A stretch of DNA of 64,000 bases, taken from Turnera subulata (lineage: Eukaryota > Streptophyta > Magnoliopsida > Malpighiales > Passifloraceae). The notes under the pieces are model-generated. The model was not told the origin of the DNA and searched no databases. It saw only the letters and a list, made by a program, of their open reading frames with translations. This document shows, one piece after another, positions 11,365 through 21,359 of the stretch. Positions within the stretch are counted from its first letter, which is position 1. Each line of letters opens with the position of its first letter. The position numbers were made by a program, and so were the translations under genes. The DNA is taken from positions 100,045-164,044 of the forward strand of contig JAKUCV010006821.1 of assembly GCA_028386065.3 (NCBI GenBank), read 5' to 3'.

Positions 11365-11914
11365 GGAGATGCAGGAGGTTTTGGTAGCATTTTTTTTTGT
11401 TGGAGTTTGTCTCGGAATTTTTCATTTTTTGGTGTTAGTCCTCATGATGGAGAAGAATTTCTAGTGTTACTTAGAAGTTATTGTGTTTGAGATAATAACT
11501 GAAAGTGGGAGTTGAAAGGATAGTGGGTATTGGAGGAAGGAGGTACTCACAGATTTTACGTTGAGATTGCCGACCACTTCGATAAATGTAACTTCCATCT
11601 TTTTGCAGCTTTTGTTCTCTTTGTGTTAGACGCAGGACACACAACTTAACCGTTTGTCTAAACTCTCCGTTTTGACCTCGTTTTTCTTTTCTTCTTTTCC
11701 ATTGATCGTTGCACATGGACTGTTGGGTAACAAGTTTTGGCTCATTCTTGAACCAAATACTATAGCTTTTTTGCTTTTTGATGCTCTTGATAATTTCATT
11801 GCAGCCATGACTTATTGTCATATGCTCATATGCTTAGTGCAAGACTGCAAGTATGCAATGTGTGACAGTTGAATATTTTCTAAGTGTTTATGTGTGCAAT
11901 ATGTTATGATATGC
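11365..11914. other. Element A sequence between Tekay solo LTR and Tat element
   Basis: This 550-bp segment belongs to element A. Its minus strand holds the N-terminal part of the env-like ORF (best frame 11808-11626) with frame disruptions. No separate gene is seen. Confidence 0.55.
11910..11914. repeat. TSD of Tat element (TATGC, left)
   Basis: TATGC next to the left LTR terminus matches TATGC at 22953-22957 next to the right LTR terminus. Confidence 0.9.
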
Positions 11915-13245
11915 TGTGAATACCCGACCTAAAATCACTTGGGCCTATTCACCTTTCCTTCACATCTTCTTGAGAACCATCATCCAACATCTTTGGAGTC
12001 GCCACCCAAAATTTATTAAGGGACAAAAACTTGGGAAAAACCCTTCATGTGACTCCATTTAGGCAACTGGATAACGAACCAAAGATGCTGGACCCGGGGA
12101 TTTGTTATCGATGGGAAGGTGTTAGGCACCCATCCATGTTGGGGCGAAACTTTATGCAGTTAGACAATTTTGTATGCCTTGTGCAAATGTGAACACCAAA
12201 ATACGTAATAACTGAATAATAAAAAGAAAGAGGAGAAGAAGAAAAATGGGCTTGAGTTTCCACCACTAGAAACCACCTACGTACCGGGGTCAAAACCCAC
12301 GTAGTTCTTGACATGGCATCACAAAAATCACATCAATATCAACATCTCAACAATAATTGGTCAGACAAAAAGGGATTAGGATTACCTCCTGTAGCCCTCC
12401 TTTAGCTCCTTGGTTTGGGTTGGACGAACTTAATGATCAAGGTAATGGCAAAAAATCTGGGCCAAAACCGAGTAGAATCAGAATATGGCCGAAAATAAGG
12501 GAGAAAACGTGTTTCTGGGGGTGCATGACCGCCATGGCCGGCGGTCATCCTATAGAAGACAGCCAGGCCAGGCGGTCATGGGTGGAAGACCGCCCAGGCC
12601 CGGCGGTGATCCCGAGATGACCGCCCACGCCTACGCGTCTCACCCGTACTTTCCTTTTACGGTCCTGATTCTCCCCTAATTCCTCCCTGATTGATCCTAC
12701 CGCATAATTAACCCCTAGATTGCCCAGAATCCTCTGCTTTCTTGACTACTACTCCCCTCAATCATCTCCTAATTGGCTAATTACACATTGATTCCTCATT
12801 TTAAGCCAAAATCATACCAAAAAACATTCTTGCTATTAAGGAATGATTTAACTCTAATTTTCCATGAAAATCGTAGCTAAATTTGTCTACAAGCAAGGTG
12901 TTAATGGGCTGTGCAACTCTGGAGAAAAGTCCATATCTTATTAAATTAGACCCTTAGATTTATCTTCAACCCAAGAATAAATATAATTGGGTTTAATAAA
13001 TAAACAAGCCCAAATTTAATGAGATAGAATATATTTTAGCAATTTAGTCCTTAACATATCCTATAATTAAATTGTCTCATTAATCCTTGGCATATAAAGG
13101 TCTTAATTACTATAACGCATAAATTCTACTAAAATTAAACCCCATCCATGCTTCAACCCAAGACTAACTCATCAATCTTAAGATTCAAACATGTCTGGAG
13201 TCTAATTTCAATATAATTTTCATGGGTCAAATTTGGGTGTTCATA
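11915..13245 (-). repeat. 3' LTR of Tat element (with internal deletion)
   Basis: This LTR is 1331 bp against 1593 bp for its partner. The difference is one gap near 12422, where sequence matching 21869-22130 is missing, including the TATA box. As both LTRs are alike at insertion, this loss came later. The GACCGCC inverted-repeat cluster is kept at 12525-12628. Confidence 0.85.
12525..12628. repeat. GACCGCC inverted-repeat cluster (3' LTR)
   Basis: ATGACCGCC (12525-12533) pairs with GGCGGTCAT (12540-12548) around a 6-bp spacer. It is followed by GACAGCC...GGCGGTC, GACCGCC...GGCGGT and a last ATGACCGCC. Confidence 0.7.
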
Positions 13246-13260
13246 GATGCCCCTCATTGG
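13246..13260 (-). other. Polypurine tract candidate of Tat element
   Basis: The minus strand reads AATGAGGGGCATC directly before the 3' LTR, the place where a polypurine tract for plus-strand DNA synthesis is expected. Confidence 0.5.
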
Positions 13261-13527
13261 TGAGTCTTTTAAACTTAAAGACGAAGCAACGCATTTAAGG
13301 AACAACCAAATTTGGATATCGAATGTGAGTTTTGTGGGCCAATGGTTGGAGCATCACATGCTCCACCTCGAGACTCTTCTTATCCCGAGGTTTGCGACTG
13401 ACCCATCTAATCTCTTGGGATTTTCCTGGTACCAAGAGCTACCGGGAATCATCTCATCCCAGGGTTTCTTTTGGGATTTTCCTGGTCCCAAAAGTCATTA
13501 ACAAAGGATCATCTCACCTAAGCTAAC

Positions 13528-14195
13528 TAGGGATATTATCGTCCTCTCGTGAGGATTTTACCAACTAAGGATATTATCACCCTCCTGTGGGGATTTTGCC
13601 AACTAAGGATATTATCACCCTCCCGTGGGGATTTTGCCAACTTCCTGTGGGGATTTTGCCAACTAAGGATGTTATCACCCTCCCGCGGGGATTTCACTAA
13701 CTAGGATTATCTCACCTGTGTTAACTAGGGATATTGTTGCCCTCCAGTGAGGATTTTGCCAACTAAGGATATTATCACCCTCCCGTGGGGGTTTTGCTAA
13801 CTAGGATCATCTCACCTATGCTAACTAGGGATATTATCGCCCTCTCGTGAGGATTTTGCCAACTAAGGATATTATCCCCCTCCTGTGGGGATTTTGCCAA
13901 CTAAGGATATTATCACCCTCCCGTGGGGATTTTGCTAAAGGATCCTCTCACTTGTGTTAACTAGGGATATTGTCGCCATCCCGTGAGGATTTTGCCAACC
14001 AAGGATATTATCACCCTCCCGTGGGGATTTTGCTAACTAGGTTCATCTCACCGTATTAACTAGGGAGACTGTCGCCCTCCCATGAGGATTTTGCCAACTA
14101 AGGATATTATCTCTCTCCCGTGGGGATTTTGCTAACTAGGATCTTCTCACCTATGTTTACTAGGGATATTGTCCCCTCCCATGAGGATCTCTTCT
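13528..14195. repeat. 38-bp minisatellite in Tat 3' region
   Basis: A basic unit of 38 bp (AACTAAGGATATTATCACCC then TCCCGTGGGGATTTTGCC) is repeated some 15 times by eye. There are two main variants (GGGATATT.TCGCCC...GTGAGG and AGGATATTATCACCC...GTGGGG). Every two or three units a 24-bp spacer, AACTAGGATCATCTCACCTATG plus two bases, is inserted, giving a higher-order pattern. It sits between the antisense gene and the 3' LTR. Tandem repeats in the long 3' region are a known habit of Tat-lineage elements. Confidence 0.9.
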
Positions 14196-14331
14196 CATCT
14201 CGGGGGTTTTTGGATTTTCTTGGTCCCAAGAAATAACGGGAATCATCCCGTGGTTCTTACATCATCTCAGGTGCTCCACTGTGTCAGTACAACGTCCCAA
14301 GGATATCTATCCCGCAACATCCTCTTCCACT

Positions 14332-14495
14332 CTACTTTAGGGGTATCTATCTCTAACGACTCTCATCAATTCTACTTCTGTCTTAGGGGCATCTGCCCTT
14401 GGCGACTCTCGTTGATTCCACTTTCATCTTAGGGGTATCTGCCCCCAACGACTCTTATCTACCCTACTTCTATCTTAGGGGTACCTGCCCCTGGT
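14332..14495. repeat. 46-bp tandem repeat in Tat 3' region
   Basis: Starts of the phrase TTAGGGG(T/C)A(T/C)C(T) recur at about 14337, 14383, 14429 and 14474, a period near 46 bp, with CGACTCT in each unit. It is distinct from the 38-bp minisatellite next to it. Confidence 0.75.
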
Positions 14496-14814
14496 CTCGG
14501 CTGGTCTAGGTCGAGCATGTTCGCGGATCCCTCGGATCCTCCTTCATTCGAGGCAATCGTCCAAAGGATAGGCTCATCACGTCTTCAAAAGACTCATATT
14601 CAAAATACACGTCTAACTCATCATAACACATATCATTGTAAATTCAAGTAAAAGATCATAAAATGCCTCTTAAGTGATAGATACACATGTTTTTCCTCGT
14701 CTCTCTTTCATATTCTCTCTTTCCCTTTTTTTCTTCCTCTCTCAATTTTCTGGAATTTTTTCAAAATTTTTTTCTTTCGGGTGAATAGTGCTGGCCGGGT
14801 GGTCGTGAGGAGGG

Positions 14815-14899
14815 ATGACCGCCACTTCCCGGCGGTCTTGTATGGATGACCGCTAGGCCCGACGTTCTTCTCGTCATGACCGCCCACGCTGGCGGTCAT
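14815..14899. promoter_or_regulatory. GACCGCC inverted-repeat cluster upstream of antisense gene
   Basis: Arms ATGACCGCC (14815-14823) and GGCGGTC (14831-14837) are followed by a half site ATGACCGC (14846-14853). Then ATGACCGCC (14876-14884) pairs with GGCGGTCAT (14891-14899) around 6 bp. The same arms and spacer length occur in the element's LTRs upstream of the TATA box. Here an AT-rich TAAATAAAAC lies about 90 bp downstream and the gene starts at 15026. A promoter role is inferred. Confidence 0.55.
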
Positions 14900-15025
14900 A
14901 GCTCCCGGGTCTTCATCTTTTTCAGTTTTTTGGCTTTTGGGTTTGGGCTTTAGGGTTTTGTGCGAATTCCACCGACCCCCAAATCGTTGTAAATAAAACT
15001 TTAGGTACCCAAAACTCTTCACAAC

Positions 15026-16358
15026 TTGTCAAAACATATCTCAAACGCATCTAAGGCAAAGATAAGCGAAGATTTCGGTGCCAAGGTGTTCCAATGGATG
15101 GAGAGCATCCCCCAAACGCGTCACTGCGACCTCAAACCAACTGAACTTTGTGCCTTGTTCGTCCTGGCCCATGTGAAGATTGATGAAGGCTTGATTCGTG
15201 CTACTGCTATGTTCTGGGACCGTGACCATCACGTGTTCTGCTTTGGCCCTTCCATGGCAGAACTCTACCCCACGGTAGATGAATTCGACACGCTTTTGGA
15301 GGTTCAAATAGGGGAAGATATTGCCATGGTCTCCCCCACAGCAGTTGCTGAGCTGGAGGTTAGTTCCTTTCTGTCCCTTGATGGTAACCAACTGAAATTC
15401 TTGCTGGGCAAGGGGGAATTCATGAACTTATCTACCATAGTTGATCAATACTTTGTTAGTACTGCATCACGCGGATATCTAGAATGCAGCCCTTCCTGGA
15501 GAAGTAGACATGACCACGCCCTAGCTTTGGTGATGGTAAGCGAATTCTTGTTAGTCACCAGTTCTGGTGCGTGCCCCCTCGGTGTTGGCATTTTGGTGGC
15601 TAGGAGCTTTAATGGCTGTAACTTGGTGCCTTCTATTTTGGGCGAGACTCTTACTTGCTTGGATACTCTGACATCTTATCCTGGTAAGCCCTTGACTGGT
15701 TCTCCCCTCCTTCTTCAGGTATCATCCTCGATTTATCTGACTTCTGAAATCGCATTTACTCTCCCTCGCTTCTGTACAAAACTTGTGAACTCGTTTCTTT
15801 TTTTCAGATGTGGTTATACGACCATCTCCAATTGATCGTCCCTCCAAAGTCTGGCTGGCATACCCCTATGGACTATCATGAGCAAAATCTCGTCGTAGTT
15901 GTTTCTTCTACCAAAGATTGGGTGCTTTTTATGAAGGATATGGCTGACAACCAAATCTTGTGGTGTTGCCCTTGGTTCCACATGCAAGAAGACGTCTTCC
16001 GCTTGCCTGGTCAGAAGGTGGTGGTCCTCCAGGGGTTTATCGTTCTACCCAATATTATCCGGCTAAAATAGTTAGACAGTTTGGCCGTGCTCAATTCACT
16101 CGTCCGCCATCATGCTCGCCCCTCGATATGTTAAAGGACAACCGTACCATAAAGCTCATGCACGGATATTGGAGTTAGCCCATAAGGGTTAAAGTTCTCA
16201 ATCCGAAGGCCCCCTATTCTTCCGAAGGATATCAACAATGGTTGAGGAAATACATGGGTTATCCTGAATGGATCTTCTTAAGTTACAGGAACCGATTTTT
16301 AGGATCAAATGTTCGCTTAGAACCCGAATCTCCTAGCGACAATGAAGAGGAAGATTAA
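15026..16358 (+). pseudogene. Antisense accessory gene of Tat element (plant mobile domain/DUF7745-like), spliced
   Basis: This gene runs opposite to gag-pol and lies between pol and the 3' LTR. Exon 1 (15026-15718) gives 231 codons ending SPLLLQ. An 89-nt intron (15719-15807) has GTATCA at the donor and a T-rich TTTTTTTCAG acceptor. Exon 2 begins MWLYDHLQLIVPP in frame. Recognisable phrases are AMFWDRDHHVFCFG, LYPTVDEFDTLL, VPSILGETL and VRQFGRAQF, the pattern of plant mobile domain/DUF7745 proteins, which are common in plant transposons and of unknown function. The coding frame shifts near 16036 and has a TAG at 16176-16178. Similarity then continues to an acidic tail (SDNEEED) ending at 16358. 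Antisense ORFs in this position are known in Tat elements such as Grande. The family name is from memory; the splicing is inferred from sequence. Confidence 0.7.
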
Positions 16359-16548
16359 GCATACTGAATGTTTTGCTAGGATAAATTTTATGACATGTGT
16401 AATGCATGAAAAATAAATGAGTGATTGAACTCCCTTTTTCTTTCTTGTCAACCTTTAAACTCTTATTAATAAAAGTGGGCTGGACCCTGAATTTTATCAC
16501 ATTCTTCCCCTTTTTTTAGCACAAAAAATTGGATCTATATTATACTTA

Positions 16549-17802
16549 TTATTTCTTAAACTGGTCCAAGTTAACTGATTCTCGAAACTCATTCCCGTCC
16601 AAGTCCCTAATCTTTGTAGCACCTCTTGACATGATTTCTTTGATGATGTAGGGCCCGATCCATTTAGCCTTGAATTTGCCCTTAGGGTCATGCACGGGTT
16701 GTCTTATTTCTTTCAACACCATGTCCCATTTCTTCAGTCCTCTCTCTCGAACTCGCTTGTTGAAGGCTCGAGCTATCCTTCTTTGGTACCCTTGCACATA
16801 GTATAAGGCTGATAATCATTTTTCATCGAGCAACGCTAACTGTTCAAGTTTTTTATGTATCCATTCTATCCAGGAAGCTTACTCTCCCGAGCCACCCTCA
16901 AGGAATGCACTTCAAGTTCTATCGGTAATACAACTTCCATGCCATACACTAGAGAATATGGGGTTGCACCCGTCGAGGATCTGATAGAAGTTCGGTAACC
17001 CTAGAGCGCCAATGGTAATTTTTCTAACCATTCCTTGTGTGTAGATATCATCTTTCCCAGGATAACCTTTACATTCTTGTTGGCAGCTTCCACTGCACCG
17101 TTAGCCTGAGGTCGATCAGGTGATGACCTATGATGCTTGATATCGTAATCCTGGCACAACTTCTCCATATTAGCTTTGAAATGTGGGCCATTATCCGATA
17201 TCAGCTCGTTTGGGACACCATAACGACAGAAGATGTTGTTTAGGATGAATTTGGCCACCTTTTTAGATGTCAACTTAGTATAAGACTCTGCCTCCACCCA
17301 CTTGGTAAAATAATCAATGGCAACTAATATGTATTTGTGTCCATTCGTCGCCTTTGGGTTATCTTCCCAATGACATCAATGCCCCATGCGGAGAACGGCC
17401 AAGTGATGACAATGGTGTCAAAGGTGATTGTGGTTTAAAATATAGCTTCCCATGGATCTGGCATGTATGACAGTATTTCACAAATTTGGCACAATCGGCT
17501 TCCATGGTCGACCAAAAGTATCCCAATCGCAATATTTTTCGAGCTAGCATGTCTCCTCCCATATGAGGGCCCTCACCTTCCCCGTGAAGTTTTCTCATAA
17601 TCTTCTCGGCTTCCCCCGCACCCACACATAATAGATGGACCCCTGTTGCGTGCCGCTTATAAAGGCTCCCTGCACACACAACATAACCTCTAACCAGTCT
17701 TCTTAGGGTCTTCTTCTCAATTTCTGTAGTGCCCTCAGGGAACGTCCCCATCCCTGAGGTATCCCAGGATGTCTTTATACCAATGATCCATATCATCATC
17801 AT
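16549..17802 (-). pseudogene. Tat integrase (degenerate)
   Basis: Integrase inserts the DNA copy into the chromosome. The zinc-binding N-terminus is at 17600-17470 (HGEGEGPHMGGD...YCHTCQ, an HHCC module). The catalytic core follows with WGIDVIG near 17375 (first Asp) and ISDNGPHF near 17190 (second Asp), then RPQANGAVEAANK near 17105 (Glu). The C-terminal domain at 16797-16549 contains KFKAKWIGPYII. The frame is broken near 17745, 17370 and 17340. TAG at 17001-17003 interrupts ALxGYRT, and further breaks lie near 16870. It cannot be translated as one protein. Confidence 0.8.
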
Positions 17803-17850
17803 TCATAATTTGGTTTTGTGATGGTTGATCAAGCTCTACAGCAGTAATAG

Positions 17851-19795
17851 CTACGATAGAGCTTCGGCGGAAGGTAAATCTTTCAAATATTCCTGGAACC
17901 AAGGTTCACCCACCCCCTTTTCCTGGTTAAAGGAAAGCCGATTCCTTTTCTGGACCATCAACGGTAAGATGATAGCGTTGTTCGGCATTCCCACCATCGA
18001 GTAAAGTGTGGCCAAGGCATTAGCAAACTGATTCTCCCTCCTAGGCACATACTGAAAGTTAATTTCTTCGAATCGGGAAGCTAACATCTTTAAATGCTCG
18101 TGGTAAGGTATTAGTCTTTCCTCTTTGATCCTCCATTCTCCCTCGACTTGAAATATCACCAGATCTGAATCCCCGAATACCCTAATCCGTTTTATCCCCA
18201 TGTTCAATGCTAAACCCAGACCAATGGCACATCCTTCATATTCAGACACATTGTTAGTAGCTTCAAATTCCAGCATGCAGGAGATTCGATATGTTACTCT
18301 GTTAGGAGATATGAGGATTACACCCGTCCCAAAACCTCGAGCTTTAGCTGCTCCATCAAAATGCATCTCCCATATTGGTGCCTCTAAGTTCATCACCTCT
18401 TTATCTGGGAATTGTGGCTCAAATCTCTCATCTCCATCCACCGGTTGTGAAGCTAGAAAATCTACTATGGCTCCTCCTTTAATAGCTTTTTGAGACATGA
18501 ACCGGATATCAAATTGTGATAGGATTGCCACCCATTTGCTTGTACGACTACTCGGCACCGGCCTCTCCATTAGATACTTGATGGGATCCATTCGGGAAAT
18601 GAGCAAGACTTCAAAAGAGATAAAATAATGTCGGAGCTTCTTGCAAGCCGAGGTCATAGCCACACAAGTCTTTTCTACCAAGTTGTAGTTCAACTCGTAC
18701 CCATTGAACTTCTTACTCAAGTAATATATGGCGGTCTCAATGCGAGAGTCTGGTAGGTATTGAGCTAACATGGCACCCATGGCTTCTTCTGTGATAGTCA
18801 AATATAATAGCAACGGCTTCCCTTGCCTAGGAGGCTGGAGCACTGGAGGATTGGACAAAGATCTCTTAATTTGTTCGAAAGCATCATGGAATTTGTCATC
18901 CCTTCTTACAGGAACTCCTTTCTTGAGCAAGTGATGGATGGGTGCACAAATGCTAGAAACCTGAGCAATGAAGCGACTGACATACTGAATTCTTCCCAGG
19001 AAACTTTCGGACCTCCTTCTCATTCTTTGGAGTCGGCATTTCTTGAATGGACTTGATCTTGGTGGGGTCTACTTCAGTGCCTCGTTCACTCACCATGAAA
19101 CCTAGTAACTTTCCTGCCTGGACGCCGAAGACACATTTCTGAGGATTAATTCTCATGCCAAACTCCCGACATCTCTCGAAGAATTTTTTTTAATTAACCA
19201 CGTGGGATTCTTGCGTTTCTGATTTCACAATCATATCATCGACATAAACCTCTACTTCCTTATGCATCATGTCGTGCAAGAGAGTAGTAGCCATCCTTTG
19301 ATATATGGCTCCGGCATTGATTAGACCAAAGGGCATAACCTTGTAACAGAATGTCCCCCATCCGTTTCGGAATGATGTCTTGTGTTTGCCTTCCGGCGCC
19401 ATTTTCACCTGATTATACCCTGAAAATCCATCCATGAAGGATAACAATGCATGTCTGGCCATGGCATCCACCAAAAGATCAATATGGGGCAGGGGGAATT
19501 CGTCTTTTGGACAGGCCTTGTTCAAATCTCGGTAGTCCACACACATTCGTACCTTCCCATCTTTCTTCGAAACCGGGACGATATTAACTAACCATTCAGG
19601 GTATTCAATCACTTCTAAGAATCCGGCTTTAATCTGTTTTTCTACTTCTTCTTTCACCTTCAAAGGCCATTGGGGCTGAAGACGGCGGGCTTTTTGCTTC
19701 ACGGGCCAAGCATTGGGAAAGAAAGGGATCCGATGCTGAGCAATGGTCGGTTTGATTCCTGGCATGTCTTCATAAGACCAGGAAAACACGTCCAC
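17851..19795 (-). pseudogene. Tat reverse transcriptase and two RNase H domains
   Basis: RT starts near 19795 with PGIKPTIAQHRI and shows VCVDYRDLNKA-type motif (MCVDYRDLNKACP), SFMDGFSGYNQ, MPFGLINAGAIYQR and the catalytic YVDDMIVKS. The tether/RNase H follows (AIYYLSKKF, EKTCVAMTSACKKLRHY), then a second, archaeal-type RNase H (MHFDGAAKARGFG, NNVSEYEGCAIGL, FGDSDLV), which is diagnostic of the Tat lineage. A TAA at 19190-19192 follows the RT palm, the frame shifts near 19011 in the connection region, and again near 17860. The second RNase H keeps its acidic residues. Confidence 0.88.
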
Positions 19796-19876
19796 ATACT
19801 CCTTGATTAGAACTGCTAAGTCTTCTTGGATGGAAATTTCAAAAGCCGCACCAATCCTTATGATCTTAGGGTTATC

Positions 19877-20844
19877 TTAAGTTCCCAGGTTGATTTCGAT
19901 TGAATCCGGGAGTTCATTCATCTCATTACATTCACATACATTACTCATGCAATAAATGTTATCACAGAAAGCATCCAAGTAAGCAAAAGAGTGCCTCATT
20001 TCATTCCTACGGGATATGGATACATCATCATTTTCCATGGTTTTAGAGCAAGAAAGGCTAATGTTAATGGAGTTTTTGTCTAGTCCGTTGGCTACATCTT
20101 CGGGTTCATTGTCTAATTCAGATTCACTCTCGGAGCCAGTTGTCACGGGAGAACTCTCATCAATTGCTTCCTTGCTCATCTTGAAAACAGTACACGGTTT
20201 CCATCGTTCCCAATTCCTATCCACGTGCTCGATATCATCAACGACTCCTTGTGCAAAATCTCTTCCTCCGGTTTTTGGATCAATATCAATCATGAAACAT
20301 TCTTCACTTTCAACCCATCTCGCGGAACTGATCTTCCCATTTTGGTCTTGATGGAGTAAAGTGATTTCTTGCTGATCTACCAAACTTTGCATCTCGTGGC
20401 AAATCTGGAAACATTCATTGATGGCATGCCCAATCACATACAGAATTCACAGCACTCATTAAGTTTTGGCATCAGAGGCTGCAGCGGGTCAACTTTTACG
20501 CACCTCTTGAGCAGTTCTTCCAAAAACATCGGGAGGGGGACGGATTCTTCATTGAATTTCTCAAGGTTCGGCATCTTGAATTTCTTGGGTAACCAGGCAT
20601 CAGGGAACAAGGACAGGTGGTCTAGATTCCAATCGCCTCCTTTCCTCTTTGTGGTCCTCAACAAATTTCCCAACCTTCGAGGCTCCTCTACCTCCCCCTT
20701 AGATCCTTGAACCTTTTCGCTGCTTCTCATGATGTCACGCCTTGAATCTTGTCCCCCAGTACTCCCAGGGGACCTGGTCCTTCCTCGCTCGAGTGCCGTC
20801 AGTGGTTTACTTACTGTCGGTAGGGGTCCCACAGTCGTGGTCAT
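19877..20844 (-). pseudogene. Tat gag remnant fused to pre-RT linker; protease missing
   Basis: The N-terminal part (20844-20434) reaches KMPNLEKF, the usual start of the gag core, then jumps to VPLPMFLEELLKRC, which normally lies hundreds of residues later. So the gag core appears deleted. A zinc-knuckle-like C-x2-C...GH-x4-C (CEFC...GHAINEC) follows, with a frameshift inside it near 20437. The linker (20437-19877) is acidic and holds DAFCDNIYCMSN, but no D(S/T)G protease site. TAA at 19877-19879 separates it from RT in the same frame. The element therefore lacks both a capsid core and a protease. Confidence 0.7.
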
Positions 20845-21359
20845 CTTGAGGGAATCTTCTTTGCTCTAGATTGAAGGGGTAGCAAAGTATAAAGGTTTCG
20901 GGTACCCAAAGGGGGTTCGAAGGTTTCTTTTTAGGTAGTATAGGGATGAAAGTTGCACTCAATTCACATTTACTTGAATATCAATCACCCAAAATGCACA
21001 TAACATTTATTGATTCATTATGCGTGATATGCTCAGGGTATGCAACTGGTTGGGGGCTAAAAAGACTGCCGCTAAGGAATAGTTTGGCCTACTCACATGT
21101 GATAAAAGAAATCGCGTGAGGTCCAAGGCCCATTAATCCCTATCATTGCTTGAGCAGCGAGAAACAAATTCACACAAGCCACAATAGCTTAAAGAAAGCA
21201 TTGTAGCGGACTTGGATCCTCTGGCCCTCTTACGGTACAGGCTTCACAACATTTACCATGAATGCAAGGCACTTATGATGACACACATAAAGGCATACAG
21301 AAATTTAATAATTGCACAAAGTTTCTTGAACCCTCAAAGTCCCTAGTGGTGTCGCCAGC
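20845..21359 (-). other. 5' leader and primer binding site of Tat element
   Basis: This non-coding leader lies between the 5' LTR and gag. Directly beside the LTR the minus strand reads GCTGGCGACACCACTAGGG; starting at TGGCGAC this looks like a tRNA primer binding site (TGG pairs with the tRNA CCA end). I cannot say which tRNA. Confidence 0.55.

Larger units (their letters stand above)
4103..11808 (-). pseudogene. env-like extra ORF of element A (interrupted)
   Basis: After pol, SIRE elements carry an additional long ORF sometimes called env-like; its role is not settled. Here it is seen in pieces on the minus strand. A basic N-terminal stretch lies near 11808-11626; 8140-7860 encodes a lysine/proline-rich part; 7412-6552 gives acidic and lysine-rich low-complexity segments with frame changes; 6550-6440 follows. 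After an inserted sequence, 4900-4631 holds the motif ALMKDFYDN followed by KIKGKKNTVT, resembling the putative plant transposon protein domain (PF20167 type). The C-terminus at 4378-4103 is a predicted coiled coil (heptad-like LVTRMKDEICELKEEVNSIR). Insertions at 8141-11364 and about 4905-6440, plus stops and frameshifts, break it. The domain assignment is from memory of the family pattern. Confidence 0.55.

Noticed and set aside
13528..14195. Regular repeats that might be taken for a CRISPR array
   Set aside because: The units are directly adjacent 38-bp tandem copies without unique spacers, inside a plant retrotransposon.
16361..16500. Plus-strand small gene after the antisense ORF
   Set aside because: Only a 3' UTR-like stretch with AATAAATGAG (possible poly(A) signal of the antisense gene) before the integrase end on the other strand.
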